In this document: one piece after another, positions 35,334 through 46,150 of the stretch
Numbering within the stretch: the stretch's first letter is position 1
Layout of the letters: each line of letters starts with the position of its first letter
DNA from: Rhyacophila brunnea
Lineage: Eukaryota > Arthropoda > Insecta > Trichoptera > Rhyacophilidae
DNA: 64,000 nt
Assembly (NCBI GenBank): GCA_022495005.1
Contig: JAGYXB010000061.1
Location: 1,178,001 to 1,242,000, forward strand
Reading direction: 5' to 3'
Made by a program: the position numbers and the translations under genes
The notes under the pieces: model-generated
What the model was told of the DNA's origin: nothing
What the model saw: only the letters and a program-made list of their open reading frames with translations
Databases searched by the model: none

Positions 35334-35385
35334 CTGTTCTGTTTTGTCATGTTCTGTTTAGTTCTGTTTGGTCATGGAACCGTAT

Positions 35386-35956
35386 ATCTACTGTCTTACA
35401 TTTATTTATATCTAGTGTTTTTTTTAGTCCAGTGTAAGAAAGTAGTCTAATCTTATACGAAACTTTCTACAGAAGGGTTGAATGACAAATGTCACGAGGG
35501 TGTATTTCTGTCCTAAAAAAAATCTTCTCAAGCGTTTTCATGGGTGTACGAGTTTTCTGTTTTGACAGACTTAATATTATTTGATGGTGTAAAATCTTTT
35601 TTTAAATAAATAATTTTTGTTTTTGGTTATTTTCAAAATTCATCTGAACTCATCGAATCAACGCGTGAAGATTGATGCTCGTAAAATCGAAAATTCGCAC
35701 CCCTGTTTCTATGGCAATAAAAATGTGCATTTGCGAGCACGGCCGGCATTACTAATTCACTATTTTCACGGTTTAAAACTTAATAAAATAATAGCGCTGT
35801 TTTCAATGGAATGAGTTCTTTTGTTGCATTTTATAATGTTCGATTAAAATCTCTCCATCACGTTAATTATATTTTCGAACACTATAGTTTTAATTTTAGG
35901 TACTTTCTACTTATAATCGTGTGGTCACACTATAATGTAGTATTGTAGTACCTATG
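35386..35956. other. Intronic DNA, nothing recognised
   Basis: AT-rich sequence between the foldback and the mariner. A 65-codon + frame at 35617-35814 is isolated and has no domain features. Confidence 0.35.
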
Positions 35957-35958
35957 TA

Positions 35959-37273
35959 CGAGGGTGGGTCAATAATTCCTTAGAAAAAAGCATTAAAACA
36001 GTTTTTTTTTGTATTTTTTTTTTATTTCTCAACATAATCTCCTTGGAGCTCAATACACTTGGTTAGACGTTTCTCAATTTTTTTTAAACTGTCAGAAAAA
36101 TAAGTTTTCGGAAGGTCCTCAAAATAAGCATTTGTCCGATCGATGACTTCTTCATTTGAAAAAAAACGTTGTCCACTTAGCCATTTTTTAAGTTTGGGAA
36201 AAGGAAAAAGTCACTGGGGGCTAAATCTGGCGAATACGGTGGGTGGTCGACTAATTCGAACTTCAATTCTTCAATTTTAGCCATTGATCGTAAACATGTG
36301 TGAACACGGGCATTGTCCTGATGAAAGAGGATTTTTCCTGTTTAAATGAGGCCGTTTTTCTTCAATTTTGTTTTTTAGCTGGTCCAATAAAGATGCATAA
36401 TAATCCCCTGTTATTGTTTTTCCTTTTTCCAAATAGCCAACGAAAATAATTCCACGTGCATCCCAAAATACAGTAGCCATAACCTTACCAGCTGATTTTA
36501 CGGTTTTCGCCTTCTTTGGACATGGTTCGCCTTTCGCAATCCACTGCTTTGACTGTTCTTTCTGTCCTCGGGAGTATAGTGGTGTATCCATGTTTAATTC
36601 ATAGTCACAAAGGGATGAAAAAAATCTGATCCGTGATTGCGCTGCATGAGCTTAATACAGGGCTTCTTCGAGGCTACTACCCTACTGGCAGTTTATTGTC
36701 GACTGTGAGCAAACGCGGCACCCATCTTGCAGAAACTTTTTCATGCCCAATCGGTCGCGTAAAATAGAAATGACGCTACCTTTTGAGATCCCTGTAACCT
36801 CAATTATCTCACTCAACTTTAATCTTCGGTCACTTAATACCATATCGTGGATTTTATTGATCATTTCTGGTGTAGTCACCTCTACAGGATGTCCTGAGCG
36901 TGGTTCATCCTTTGTTGATGTACGACCACGTTTAAATTCATTTAACCAGTTATAAATAGTTGCAAGTGAAGGAGCAGATATGCCGTGAACTAAATCCAAC
37001 TCATTTTTTATTTCCTTTGCTGTTAACCCTTTTATATTAAAAATGTTTAATAACAACTCTAAACTCAATTTTCTCCATTTTCCATTTTTCCATTTTCCAC
37101 AAGCAAATTTTTTTTTAAATGTAATGAAAATTAAAAACAAATAACCTGACCTCAATCTGATTGAAATCCTGCAGCATACTGAATCGGCAGCTGCATGAAA
37201 CAAAACCTCGCTTCTTTACAGTACTAGTCGCGCACCTGGGTCGGCTTTTCTAAGGACTTATTGACCCACCTCG
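35959..37273 (-). mobile_element. mariner-family transposon, full-length outline but inactive
   Basis: The termini are CGAGGGTGGGTCAATAATTC on the left and, inverted, CGAGGTGGGTCAATAAGTCC on the right. The length of 1315 bp is what is expected for mariner (about 1.3 kb). The left flank is TA, the right is CA, a mutated target site. The transposase gene (36010-37100) is on the minus strand and broken. It is inserted in the large intron about 570 bp upstream of the exon at 37840, opposite to the host gene. Confidence 0.9.
36010..37100 (-). pseudogene. mariner transposase (DD34D), multiply disrupted
   Basis: Domain order on the minus strand: an N-terminal helix-turn-helix region (LTAKEIKNELDLVHG, then IYNWLNEFKRGRTS), a second HTH (LSEIIEVTGISKGSV), then a frameshift near 36740 in the KKVSARWVPRLLTVDNK segment. 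The first catalytic site, normally VDETWIHHYTPE, reads MN-stop-TWIHHYTPE here: the Asp codon is now Asn and the Glu codon a stop. After another frame change follow KEQSKQWIAKGEPCPKK and VMATVFWDARGI, then a frameshift before HQDNARVHT (second Asp). The third Asp is in SPDLAPSDFFLFPN. The C-terminus KCIELQGDYVEK is present. At least three frameshifts plus the stop make it inactive. The product would cut and paste its own element at TA sites. Confidence 0.9.
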
Positions 37274-37839
37274 CATTTATTTACTGTGTTGCTTGTATTG
37301 CGAATATTGTGAATATTGTGAAGAGACGATTTTAGTTAGTAAAAACGTCCCGAAAATCGTAATTTCTTGAGACTTCATGGAATATCATTGACTAAACCCT
37401 GTATCTATCAGAATAATCAGTAGGTATGTTCAATTTCAATGTGTTATATGTAAGGGGTCATACATAATTATACATAAATGACGTCAAACGATTTTCCGTA
37501 GTTTTTCCTTTCTCCCCCCGCTCCCATCGTCATACTTCGTCCCAAAATCCTTTACCCCCTTCTCTAAAATATGTCACATATGTCGCGAACACTCCCCAAA
37601 TTTGTTAACAAAAAGAACAATATGTTATTCGTAGTAAAATGAGTTTTCTACAATATCATCACATTATATCAGACTCGTCCTCTCTTAGGATATGACGTCA
37701 TACATGGGCGACCCCTATATCGAAGAATATACACAAAATACAGTGAGCAAACGATGGTGTAACGGAAAACAATGAGAAATCTATCGATCGATCCTATTTT
37801 ACGAGATTATAACATGGTGTTTCTTTTTATGATTTGCAG
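37274..37839. other. End of large intron, nothing recognised
   Basis: AT-rich intron ending in TTCTTTTTATGATTTGCAG, the acceptor of the exon at 37840. No transposon ends. Confidence 0.5.
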
Positions 37840-37968
37840 TTTCCTTCCCGTCGCCGTATGGCTCTTCGGGTATGATCAGGCCACGGAGAGTGGGAGGAAG
37901 AGGAGCCCGTCGTGGAAGACCAAGGGGGTCGAGACGAGCTGGACTTGGAAGACAGCTTCCAGCTACAG
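37840..37968 (+). CDS. Exon 2 of the unidentified AT-hook protein gene
   Basis: A pyrimidine-rich acceptor (TTTATGATTTGCAG) precedes it and donor GTATGCTAAAT follows. The exon is 129 nt, phase 1 in and phase 1 out. In that phase it reads SFPSPYGSSGMIRPRR, then VGGRGARRGRPRGSRR and AGLGRQLPAT. RRGRPRGSRR is a good match to an AT-hook, in which Gly-Arg-Pro inserts into the minor groove of AT-rich DNA; the surrounding Gly/Arg is typical. The alternative long frame (FLPVAVWLFGYDQATESG) has the wrong phase. A role in chromatin or transcription is inferred from this motif only. It lies 570 bp beyond the mariner. Confidence 0.75.
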
Positions 37969-38504
37969 GTATGCTAAATAATACATTTTTGCTTAGAATG
38001 CTTAGATTATAACTTATAAGTCGTTCTGTGGATGATGTGTCGCTAATTTAGAAAATAGCTACATATCTGTCAATGGGTTTGCCTCTTAATTATTTCATGC
38101 CAATTTCTAGTCGATATTTCATAAGTGCCCACTCTGGTTTTAGCATAATCGCTGAACGGCAATTACGTGGTAAAAGTAGGTGAAGAAACCCATTCCGATT
38201 AATCAAACGTAAATTTTAAATCCATCCATCCAATCTCTTCATTGTGATGCTATCTCACCGCCGGTAATCTAGTTAACATGAATAATAGAAGGCATCTGGA
38301 GTGAGGAAGTCTCATCTGGTGATAAGAGCAACAGTAGAAATCCAAGGTACACATTATTGAGACTTGTTTCCTGTATGCCTCCCTTCCGTCTACCAAGCAG
38401 ACGTAAACACGCTGGCATTGTTCCTGTTTTATTGATAACTATTTCTGACAATACGGTTTTTTTATTTCTCATTTGCATAATTTATATATTTTTGTCTTTC
38501 TTAG

Positions 38505-38776
38505 TTCAACAACAAACGCCCCCACCACGAGCACCATCGGCCGGAGGCTCTTCAACTCCCGCCGCGTCGTCATCGGCATCGTCCTCTTCTACGATGGCTG
38601 TCTCATCCACACCGCCAGCAAGTCAAGGGTCATCCGCGTCAGTGCGTCGGGGGCCTGGTCGACCGAGACTGCGTGCTGGGTCTGGAGCGCAATCTTCAGG
38701 AAGGGGGCAGCAGAGGGCCCGAAGACACAGAGGTCCATTACTAGTGCCATTGGGGGCCCAGCACTCAGACCTCTAG
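38505..38776 (+). CDS. Terminal exon of the AT-hook protein gene
   Basis: Acceptor TTTTTGTCTTTCTTAG precedes 38505. The phase continues from the previous exon: one base carried over plus TT gives Val, then QQQTPPPRAPSAGGSS, a long Ala/Ser run, SVRRGPGRPRLRAGSGAQ, GRGQQRARRHRGPLLVPL and GAQHSDL, then TAG at 38774. RRGPGRPRLR is a second AT-hook-like motif. A consensus donor (CCACCGAG|GTGAGA, 38791) lies 15 bases after the stop, so the 3' UTR may be spliced, or another isoform may skip this stop by using a different frame. The overlapping frame to 39021 is GC3-rich but has the wrong phase and runs into a foldback repeat. Confidence 0.75.
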
Positions 38777-38838
38777 CGCCACGCCACCGAGGTGAGATGA
38801 TGTCTTTTACTATGGTAATTATGCGATTAGTGTACGTC

Positions 38839-39004
38839 CTGAGTGGCAGCGTTCGGCGCAGCGTTGAGCGTTTTGTGCAACTCAAACGTATAACCGTGTG
38901 TGAAAATGTTCGTAGACAATGTCTTTTTTTGGTTATACATTTATACGGTTATACGTTTGAGTTGCGCACAACGCTCAACGCTGCGCCGAACGCTGGCACT
39001 GAGG
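38839..39004. repeat. Foldback sequence, about 55-bp arms, just past the terminal exon
   Basis: Arms 38839-38894 and 38945-39004 are inverted copies running through CCTGAGTGGCAGCGTTCGGC, GCAGCGTTGAGCGTT, GCAACTCAAACG and TATAACCG, with a few mismatches and a loop of about 50 nt. It begins 62 bp after the stop codon of the AT-hook gene, so it may be transcribed in its 3' UTR or a 3' intron. The ends (CAGTG(G/C)CAGCG) resemble a hAT MITE, but no target duplication is visible. Confidence 0.8.
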
Positions 39005-40376
39005 CCTCACACTTAGGATAGTCAATTATTGTCATATTTTCTCCGAATGCCTTCATTTTGCAGTTTTCATTTGATTTTGGTCGTAGATTTGGTTTTCCTT
39101 GAATATTATCTCTCTTAAGCAGTTCTTATGGGTTGGGTTAGCTAATATAATTCATATCAGATCATTTGATAATTTACACATACCTACATTATTCTTTCGT
39201 GTTCCATCTTAACAGTATGAAGGAAAAGAAACAATTTTATTATCATTTTTGCAGAAATGTGTAAGTTTTTATTTTTTCTATTGCCACGAATAAAACATAA
39301 AGAATAGAAAAAGTTACCAAAGCTAGTCATTTGTAATAGGTACAACCATAGTATTAATCTATCAATACAAAATATAACAAACGTTATCAGACGATAATTA
39401 CATTGTATTAGATATAATGATTAGTCGATAGCAAACCTTTCAATCAAGCAGTTCACAAATAGTCCCTTGATTGAATAATCGTTCTTTGCATACTGTGTGT
39501 GTCCGTAATATACAGAAAACTACTATCATATAATATTAAAATATATATGAAACAATAAACAGTTCTGTGGTTATTAATCAAATTTGTGTCCATAAAAAAA
39601 TAATCTTATTATTTGGACGACATACCAAATAACTACAAACGGTGATCCCGACGAAAAGTGATAAGCAACTACATAATTAACCACTATTATTTAGCATATT
39701 TAGCCCCATCGAATTTTCTAATAAAAACATCGTTTGAATTGAAGATTACAGAATTTATATCTAACGTTTTATGTTTATATTTTACCATTCCAGTTCTCTG
39801 AAGAGTACGTAGCACACGTGAATTCTGCTTCATCACAATTCTACGATATGAATTTTTCCATGGAGTAGATCCTAATACCCTCGTGGATCACAGCCGTTGC
39901 GGTTTGTTCAACACCAACAAATGACCTATGTACCTGCGTGCTTTGAATGGATATATTTCTATATACCTAAATAAAATTTTCCTCTTTAGTGAAAGCACAT
40001 AATGACTTAATTTTCGAACTGTGTAGCGATTTTAATTTATCTTGTCTTTTATTGTAAATAAATGCCGAAGTTTGTTTCAAACTGTTAATTTTCAGTCGTG
40101 ATATTTTTTAGAATTTCCCAAGTTATTTCTCCGTTTAATGGTCTATTTTCTTTTAAATTGTTTCGTCATCGATAAGAACTTATTTTTAAATAGGCAATGT
40201 TTAACTAACTGTTGATGGTCACTTTTTGTGACTACCACAATCACATGCATAATATTTTTTATGAAGTACGAGTATCACAATCCTGCTGTTGTGCAATGGT
40301 ATCTGTACTCCAATAATAGTTCTAGTCTTTTTGTTCTTCATATGAACTCAAATTCATATGATGAATTTTAACAATT
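39005..40376. other. DNA downstream of the AT-hook gene, nothing recognised
   Basis: AT-rich, no supported exon. AATAAA occurs at several places (for example near 39289 and 39968), so I cannot choose a polyadenylation site. Confidence 0.35.
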
Positions 40377-40384
40377 ACTTAAAG

Positions 40385-40655
40385 CAGTGATTCCCAACCT
40401 TTTTGGTTGAACGTCCTGTCGATTGGTAAGGCCGATAAAGACACATCAAAATAAATAGTATTGCAATAAATAATAAGTGTGCTGTAACTGTTACGTTATC
40501 GTGTAAATGTTTTTTCTTTGACAGAAAATTATAAGTGCCCAGTAGGCGACACTACCTACTTTAAATGTTTAAAATAACTTTTTGTACTGTGTTACCAATT
40601 TGGTTTTAACTAGTAGCTGTTGCGAAATCTCACGGAATCCGTTTGGGAATCACTG
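40385..40655. mobile_element. Short hAT MITE with decayed 8-bp TSD
   Basis: The left end CAGTGATTCCCAACCTTTTTG and the inverted right end CAGTGATTCCCAAACGG are typical of hAT elements with CAGTGNTTCCCAA termini. The flanks ACTTAAAG and ATTTAAAA match at 6 of 8 positions. At 271 bp it has no coding sequence. A reversed GTAGGCGACACTACC-type motif lies in the right half. Confidence 0.75.
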
Positions 40656-40663
40656 ATTTAAAA

Positions 40664-42570
40664 CAGAAATAGTCTTTGTCAAAAGATGTTTGTTTTCCCG
40701 GTTTTTAATGTATATTATTGTATTTTTTCAATTTATTGACGAATCATCGTTTTTGCTAAATTAATTTGTCGAATGCAACCCAATTTGACATCATCTTTAT
40801 TTACTTTGGTGACATCATTTAGTGTGTATATACAATATAGTATGTAGTATCTACATTGTGTAATTACTTTGAATCCTTTTAATTAATTAAATTAAATTTA
40901 GAAAAACATCCTTAATACTAGGTATTTAGATATTTTTAGTCTAGACATTTTACCTTTTAAGTAGAAGAAATCAAATTCTTTCTTTTAACTTATTGCGTTG
41001 ATATATTATATTAGTGTGAAAGTAACGAGAAAGCTGTTCAAAATCAACCAACGAAAACAAAACTCAAGTATTTTAATAATAATATTAAATGAAAATCAAT
41101 AGTGTATTATTTTCTCTTGTAAATACTTTTTTTTTTATTTAACATTAGGTTTTCCTACGTTCATTTTAATGTTACGGTATTAATTTTAAATGTAATATAA
41201 ATTTAGTAGCTGCCGATTTTTTTTAATATTATTAATCCTTAGCCCCCAAAACACAGCCGATTTATAATAAGTGACAGTGATCTACACTTTCGTAGAATAA
41301 AACTTGAAAGTTAAATGAATCTATTCCAACGTACTAAAAATCGGTCGTGTGCCGCGGGGCTTAAGCCTAGTACAGACATGCATACATCTGCCCGCAAACA
41401 AATAAACAATGTATAAAAACGGTTTATAAACATTTGTATGAAAACATTTTATACACATGCTCATAGATGGAATACATGACTAAATCCATTGGAAAAACAG
41501 GTACCTAAGCGTTGTAACAAAAAGTTCCTATTGACATGTAGTAGGTATAATGGAGTGTTGCTTTGATTTGATTGCAGTGTTTACCTGTGTGAACATGCAT
41601 TCAGTTTCAAGCAAATGTGTATGCACTTGCTAGTGGCAAAAGTTTCTAAATAAAAGTGAACTGTATTTGTGGGAAGGTGTATGTGGCTCTGTGAGTCTTT
41701 AGTTAGATGGCTGTTAGCGATTCATGGAACCCTATTTCGGTTGTGAAAATTGTTTAAGAAATAATGATAGAATTATTATATTGTAATATTTCCATCTAAC
41801 TCTGACATTTGACAGGGCTTACAATAAAATAGAACTTCAGTTTAATTAAAATAATAAATTTGTTCAAACTTAACACCATTATTAATTGCAATATATTTCG
41901 TAAATAAACTGAAATTAAGTCATAATTAACACCATTTTATTATGGATAAATAAATTATTTCGAATGATTTGTACACGATATCACAACATAAAAAAACATA
42001 TGGACTGTATAACAAGGAATCTTAAAATTTTGTAATACCTATGCATTCAACTCGGATAATTATGTAGGTACTGTTAAAACTGTGTCATTTTGTCGGACTG
42101 ACATCGACAAACTCTTTCCAGAGCAATAAAAACACAAATGAAAAATCTATCTTTTTATTTATTATCTATGATATTCCTAACTTCCACACTAATTCTTGTT
42201 CTCTTATTCCACCATCGTCGATCCTTTAAATGTGGAAACCACGTGACGCCTCTAAGAATCCCTGCTATTCCCAAATTACGTCAGTGTTTCTTTACTCCTA
42301 CAAATATGGGTCTAGGACGATTTTGACTACTCTATCTTGATTTCGCCGTCTGGGCGCTTGGCCATCTGTACGATTGCCATCTTGACACCGGTAAAGATTA
42401 ATGTAATGCGTAAGTACGTTACCCAGTAGCTAATAAATATAAGTCTAATGTAGAGTGCCTACTATCTTGAAAATATTGAGTAGTTGTCGTTTTTTTATAA
42501 ATATAGCGCTTGTGGATTTAATTGTATTACTTATAATATGAAATATTATTGAAAATTATTACTCTCTAGA
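40664..42570. other. No supported gene; weak inverted repeat at about 41238-41369
   Basis: CTTAGCCCCCAAAACACAGC at 41239 and, inverted, CTTAAGCCCCGCGGCACACG at about 41350 form an imperfect pair about 130 bp apart, perhaps a MITE. The rest is AT-rich with no supported exon. Confidence 0.35.
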
Positions 42571-42573
42571 CTG

Positions 42574-42743
42574 CAGCGATTTCCAAACTGGGGAGCGCCA
42601 ACTAGTTTAAAGGGGGACGCGAAAAGTTTTAACATTTAATCTCTTATTGCTTCGGGTAAAAATATATTTCTCAATTTTTATACATTTGAAATTTTGCCAA
42701 GATTATTTTTTTTGCGTAGTAACATAAAGTTTGGAAACCACTG
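42574..42743. mobile_element. Short hAT MITE
   Basis: The left end is CAGCGATTTCCAAACTGGG and the inverted right end is CAGTGGTTTCCAAACTTTA, related in type to the element at 40385. CTCTAGAC / CTCTAGAG lie beside the two ends (7 of 8), although on the left two extra bases (TG) intervene. It is 170 bp long with no coding content. Confidence 0.65.
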
Positions 42744-43189
42744 CTCTAGAGTCTAGACAATACAATAATAACCGTTAAATGTAGTTTTACCAAAGATTTT
42801 AAAGGATATACCTTATATAGAGATGGGACCTAAAAATATAAAACTTAGCAAAAAAATATTCATAAAAAACCCTTCAGGTTCTTTTGATACTTCTTTTTTT
42901 CACACAGAAATGGTACTTGGGTCAAACTGGAATCTGTTTCAGTAATTTTTATGGTAAAACCACATAAGGCTCCATCGATTTTTTTTCTTTGGGACCTAAC
43001 ATTTTAGATTGTTATGTAAGTGCATACTGTAGATAGGTACCCAATACCAATCGCAAGTGAATTAATTGTACCTTATCAGTTAATCTTCGATTCTTGCCGG
43101 CAGGAAGCAGTCTAAATTATTTTGTTCATGTCACACTATCGACTCTAGCCAGAATGAAGTGAATAAGAAGCAGATTATCTAAAGCTCAC

Positions 43190-43719
43190 TAGGGATTCCA
43201 ATCCCGGGATCCCGGACTATTTTCGATACCTATGAATCCCGGGATTGGTAAACATAATCCCGAAACTTTCGAGATTGATTTTTTTAATCATTTTTTTATG
43301 GAAAATAAAATAAAAACGAAAATATAACAGAAAAATACTTTTAATGACATATAACTACATTAGAAATAAACTGAGTTTGAATAAAGTTTGATTTATTACC
43401 CGTGTGTTGCCATTTCATTTTATTTTTTCACATAAATTAATAAAAATGGGAAAGATTCATAAATAAATAAAACTGTTTTATTCTCACATTATTATTTATA
43501 TTACAATATTATTTACTCCGTTAAAACTATGTATTTCCAAGATTGACCGTGCACAATATTAATTATACTAGATGTATTTTTGACCGATTTTATCAATGTT
43601 TTTTGGATAGGTATATAAAAATTTAATATTAACTATCGAAAAAATGCCAATCCCGGAATCGTCAAATTGTATTCCCGAAATCCCGGGATCAAAAATTTGG
43701 CTCGAGATTGGATTCCCTA
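43190..43719. mobile_element. hAT non-autonomous element with perfect 8-bp TSD
   Basis: The left end TAGGGATTCCAATCCCGGG and the inverted right end TAGGGAATCCAATCTCGAG are flanked by AAGCTCAC on both sides (43182-43189 and 43720-43727). Inside, several ATCCCGGGAT-type palindromes occur near each end (43205, 43240, 43676), probably transposase-binding repeats. The element is 530 bp with no coding frame. Confidence 0.9.
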
Positions 43720-43727
43720 AAGCTCAC

Positions 43728-44331
43728 CAAAGCGTCGCTATTGTGGTGTACCTACTCCAAAGTAGCTACTGTTGTATTGTATTCTAACTTATTAGTTCTT
43801 ACTTATAAAGTTATTATGTTATATAACCTGGTGGACTAAAATATGTGAACTTTATTATTTATTCATTTTTAATAAGTATAAGCAAAATAACAAGGTTATT
43901 GGGAGTTCTAACAGCTCTGGTTGATACTGCTTCCCTGTGACCCGAAACACAACAATCGATCTTTCGCATTGTTCGGTCAGTCGCTGATGTAAATTAGTCA
44001 CTCGGTATGCAAAGAGGTGGCGAGCAGCTGGCACTTGCAGATATTTCTGTCACCGCCAACTTGACAAGAAAAACAAAAACAGAGTCAATAGTGTTGTGTT
44101 GGTACTTATGACTCTGCGAAATCAACAAACGATTACGCGAGCCGGCTTTGTGCCGAGTTCCGCGTAAGATACCTACCCACCAGAATGAGATGATGTGAAA
44201 GTTGAGTGAGAACGCTTAAAGTCCTAGTTTAAAAATGAGAAAGCATCACAATCACACCAGTTTTGCGTTTAGGGATTGCTTCCTCATAAACATGTTCGAC
44301 CTATCCAGTTTTATAAAGCCATAGACTTTTA
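43728..44331. other. No supported gene
   Basis: Positions 43960-44180 are somewhat CpG-rich (CGATTACGCGAGCCGGC) without a protein-like frame or TE end. Confidence 0.35.
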
Positions 44332-44333
44332 TA

Positions 44334-44743
44334 CAGTATAACCCCTATTTTACGTTTTTTAAGGGACTGAAAAAAAAACCTAATTGGAGGGAAAATGTAA
44401 AAAGGGGTATTGAAAAAAAGAACATTTAAATTTTAAGTTTCTAAAAAAATAACGTTTTATTAAAAAACAACATTCATTTTAAATTTTTTATTAAAAAAAT
44501 CATGTATAATTAGTTTGTTGCATTTTTGTCATGTAATTCTCACCTTACGCCGTTCGAATGTCACGACTCAATCATTGTCAAGCGCGCGTAACTCGCATAT
44601 TTTGAATATTTCCGACGTAAATCGCGGGAAAGAAAAACGTAAATGCGGGTATTAAATGTACTGAAATACATCGGGACTGAAAAAATTACACGCAATTGTC
44701 GGGAAAACGTGAATTCCGGGCACGTAAAAACGAGGTTATACTG
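44334..44743. mobile_element. pogo/Tigger-type MITE with TA target duplication
   Basis: The left end CAGTATAACCCCTATTTTAC and the inverted right end CAGTATAACCTCGTTTTTAC are the usual termini of pogo/Tigger-like elements. TA lies outside both ends (44332-44333 and 44744-44745). AACGTAAATGCGGG-type repeats lie inside the right end. It is 410 bp with no transposase. The termini differ from those of the larger pogo-like element at 6238. Confidence 0.85.
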
Positions 44744-44879
44744 TATATACATATCATCACCTTACCTCGTAAGTCCAATATTATGGAAAAATGAAGTTTG
44801 TTCGACAAAATTTAAACAAAAAAACATTTTAAATCATATCAAAACATCGGTGCTCTAAACTAGTATGCTGTAACCGTAT

Positions 44880-45040
44880 CCGGAAATTTGTACGTAAACA
44901 GTTCAACGTGGAACACTTATTCGTGCGCCGCAGTACGTGAAACATGAGTTCGTGCAACATTTAATCAAATGACGAGTTCTTCGTTGAACATTTCACCGTG
45001 GAATACATTTCACCGTGGAATGCGTATTCTACAACATGTG
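44880..45040 (+). repeat. Diverged relative of the TTAGG-tailed dispersed repeat
   Basis: CCGGAAATTTGTACGTAAAC followed by AGTTCAACGTGGAACAC matches the start of the repeat at 59099 (CCGGAAATTTGTACGTATGC). The downstream part then diverges into short repeats of TTCACCGTGGAA (44992, 45008). No TTAGG tail is present. Confidence 0.5.
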
Positions 45041-45870
45041 GAGCTAGTTTGCTTAATATAGGTTTCAAATCAACTAGTCCATTGTCCACACGCAAAATTT
45101 ATATGTATAAGAAACATTTGATCTGGTTTTATATACAAATATAAATATTAATACAATAAGAGAACATTTTTCACATATTTTTTTTATTCAAATGTTTTGG
45201 TAAGATTATAGGAATCTGAATAAAACATTTGAAACCATAATATTCTAATAATAAAGATAATCTCCTAATATAATATTTTACCAATTACCACCAATAGCTG
45301 TTGATAATTTATACCATTAAAGTGCAATATTACTTACTAATATACTAATACTAGCTAATACTAATATATTACACAGGGAATTATAAATATAATATTATTT
45401 ATTTATAATATTTAACAAAATATTGCTATTTCGGTAACTTACAATATTAATGTCTAAATAAAACACTTAAAAATACGTAATAAAACCTGCTGTAACAGCT
45501 GTTAACATAACTACAGCTATGGGAATTTCGCAGTCGATTGGCAGTATTTTTATTGTTTTTAGTACATCAAAAAGTCATATAGGTCAGATACGGACAATAA
45601 TTTTTTTGACCTTGTTTGGGAAAATATATGTCTTGGAACAACTATTTTCGTGGACGAATTCTTTAAATCAACAGTAAAACATCGCCTTGATAATGATGCG
45701 ACTAAAACATATTGTGGGTGCTTCTTTTACAACCCGTGTCTTTACTTATCACAGCGAACTGTTCATTTACATGAACACAGCGAATAAATAAATTTATATA
45801 AGATAAACCGTTAGATACCATGGATCAAGATTCAAGAGCTCTCCACAAAGTTTATGAAGGAACCCATGTG
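45041..45870. other. AT-rich DNA, nothing recognised
   Basis: Very AT-rich, with ACTAATATACTAATACTAGC-type short tandem repeats near 45335-45375. No exon. Confidence 0.4.
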
Positions 45871-45877
45871 TGCATTC

Positions 45878-46025
45878 GGGCCCTAGGCCGACCCCGGTGG
45901 TGATCGGAGGATAACGCCAAGAAGGACGCAGAGATTCTGTATGACCGACTGGAGAGAAAGATTCCTGGAGGAGGGTTGTGCCATAGACCCGAACGGTCTG
46001 GAGCGCCAGGTTAAGTAAGTAAACA
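45878..46025 (+). pseudogene. Probable LINE 3' end fragment, plus strand
   Basis: The plus-strand frame gives VRALGRPRWWSEDNAKKDAE, and a neighbouring frame gives DWRERFLEEGCAIDPNGLER, ending in AAGTAAGTAAAC. A GRPRxxWxDN...KDA motif followed by a DWRERF segment is usual at the C-terminus of LINE reverse transcriptases. One frameshift separates the two parts. It lacks catalytic domains. Confidence 0.5.
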
Positions 46026-46080
46026 AGAAATATTTCCCAAAATTGTAAACATATAATGCCGGGTCCATACTGGCAACATG

Positions 46081-46150
46081 TCGCGCGACAACCTCGTTAA
46101 ATTTTACGATAATTATCATACTTATCGTAAAATTTAACGAGGTCGCGCGA
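46081..46150. repeat. Perfect-stem hairpin, about 29-bp arms
   Basis: TCGCGCGAC plus CTCGTTAAATTTTACGATAA occurs in both arms (46081-46112 and, inverted, 46122-46150), differing only by a 3-base insertion on the left; the loop is about 9 nt. The upstream CCGGGTCCATACTGGCAACA looks like a MITE terminus, but no partner was found. Confidence 0.8.

Noticed and set aside
37772..37981. 69-codon plus frame over exon 2
   Set aside because: It starts in the intron and reads exon 2 in the wrong phase relative to both neighbours.
38473..39021. 182-codon plus frame across the last exon, high GC at third positions
   Set aside because: It is out of phase with the preceding exon, has no AT-hook or other domain, and its 3' part runs through the foldback repeat. 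The phase-1 frame gives a coherent protein.
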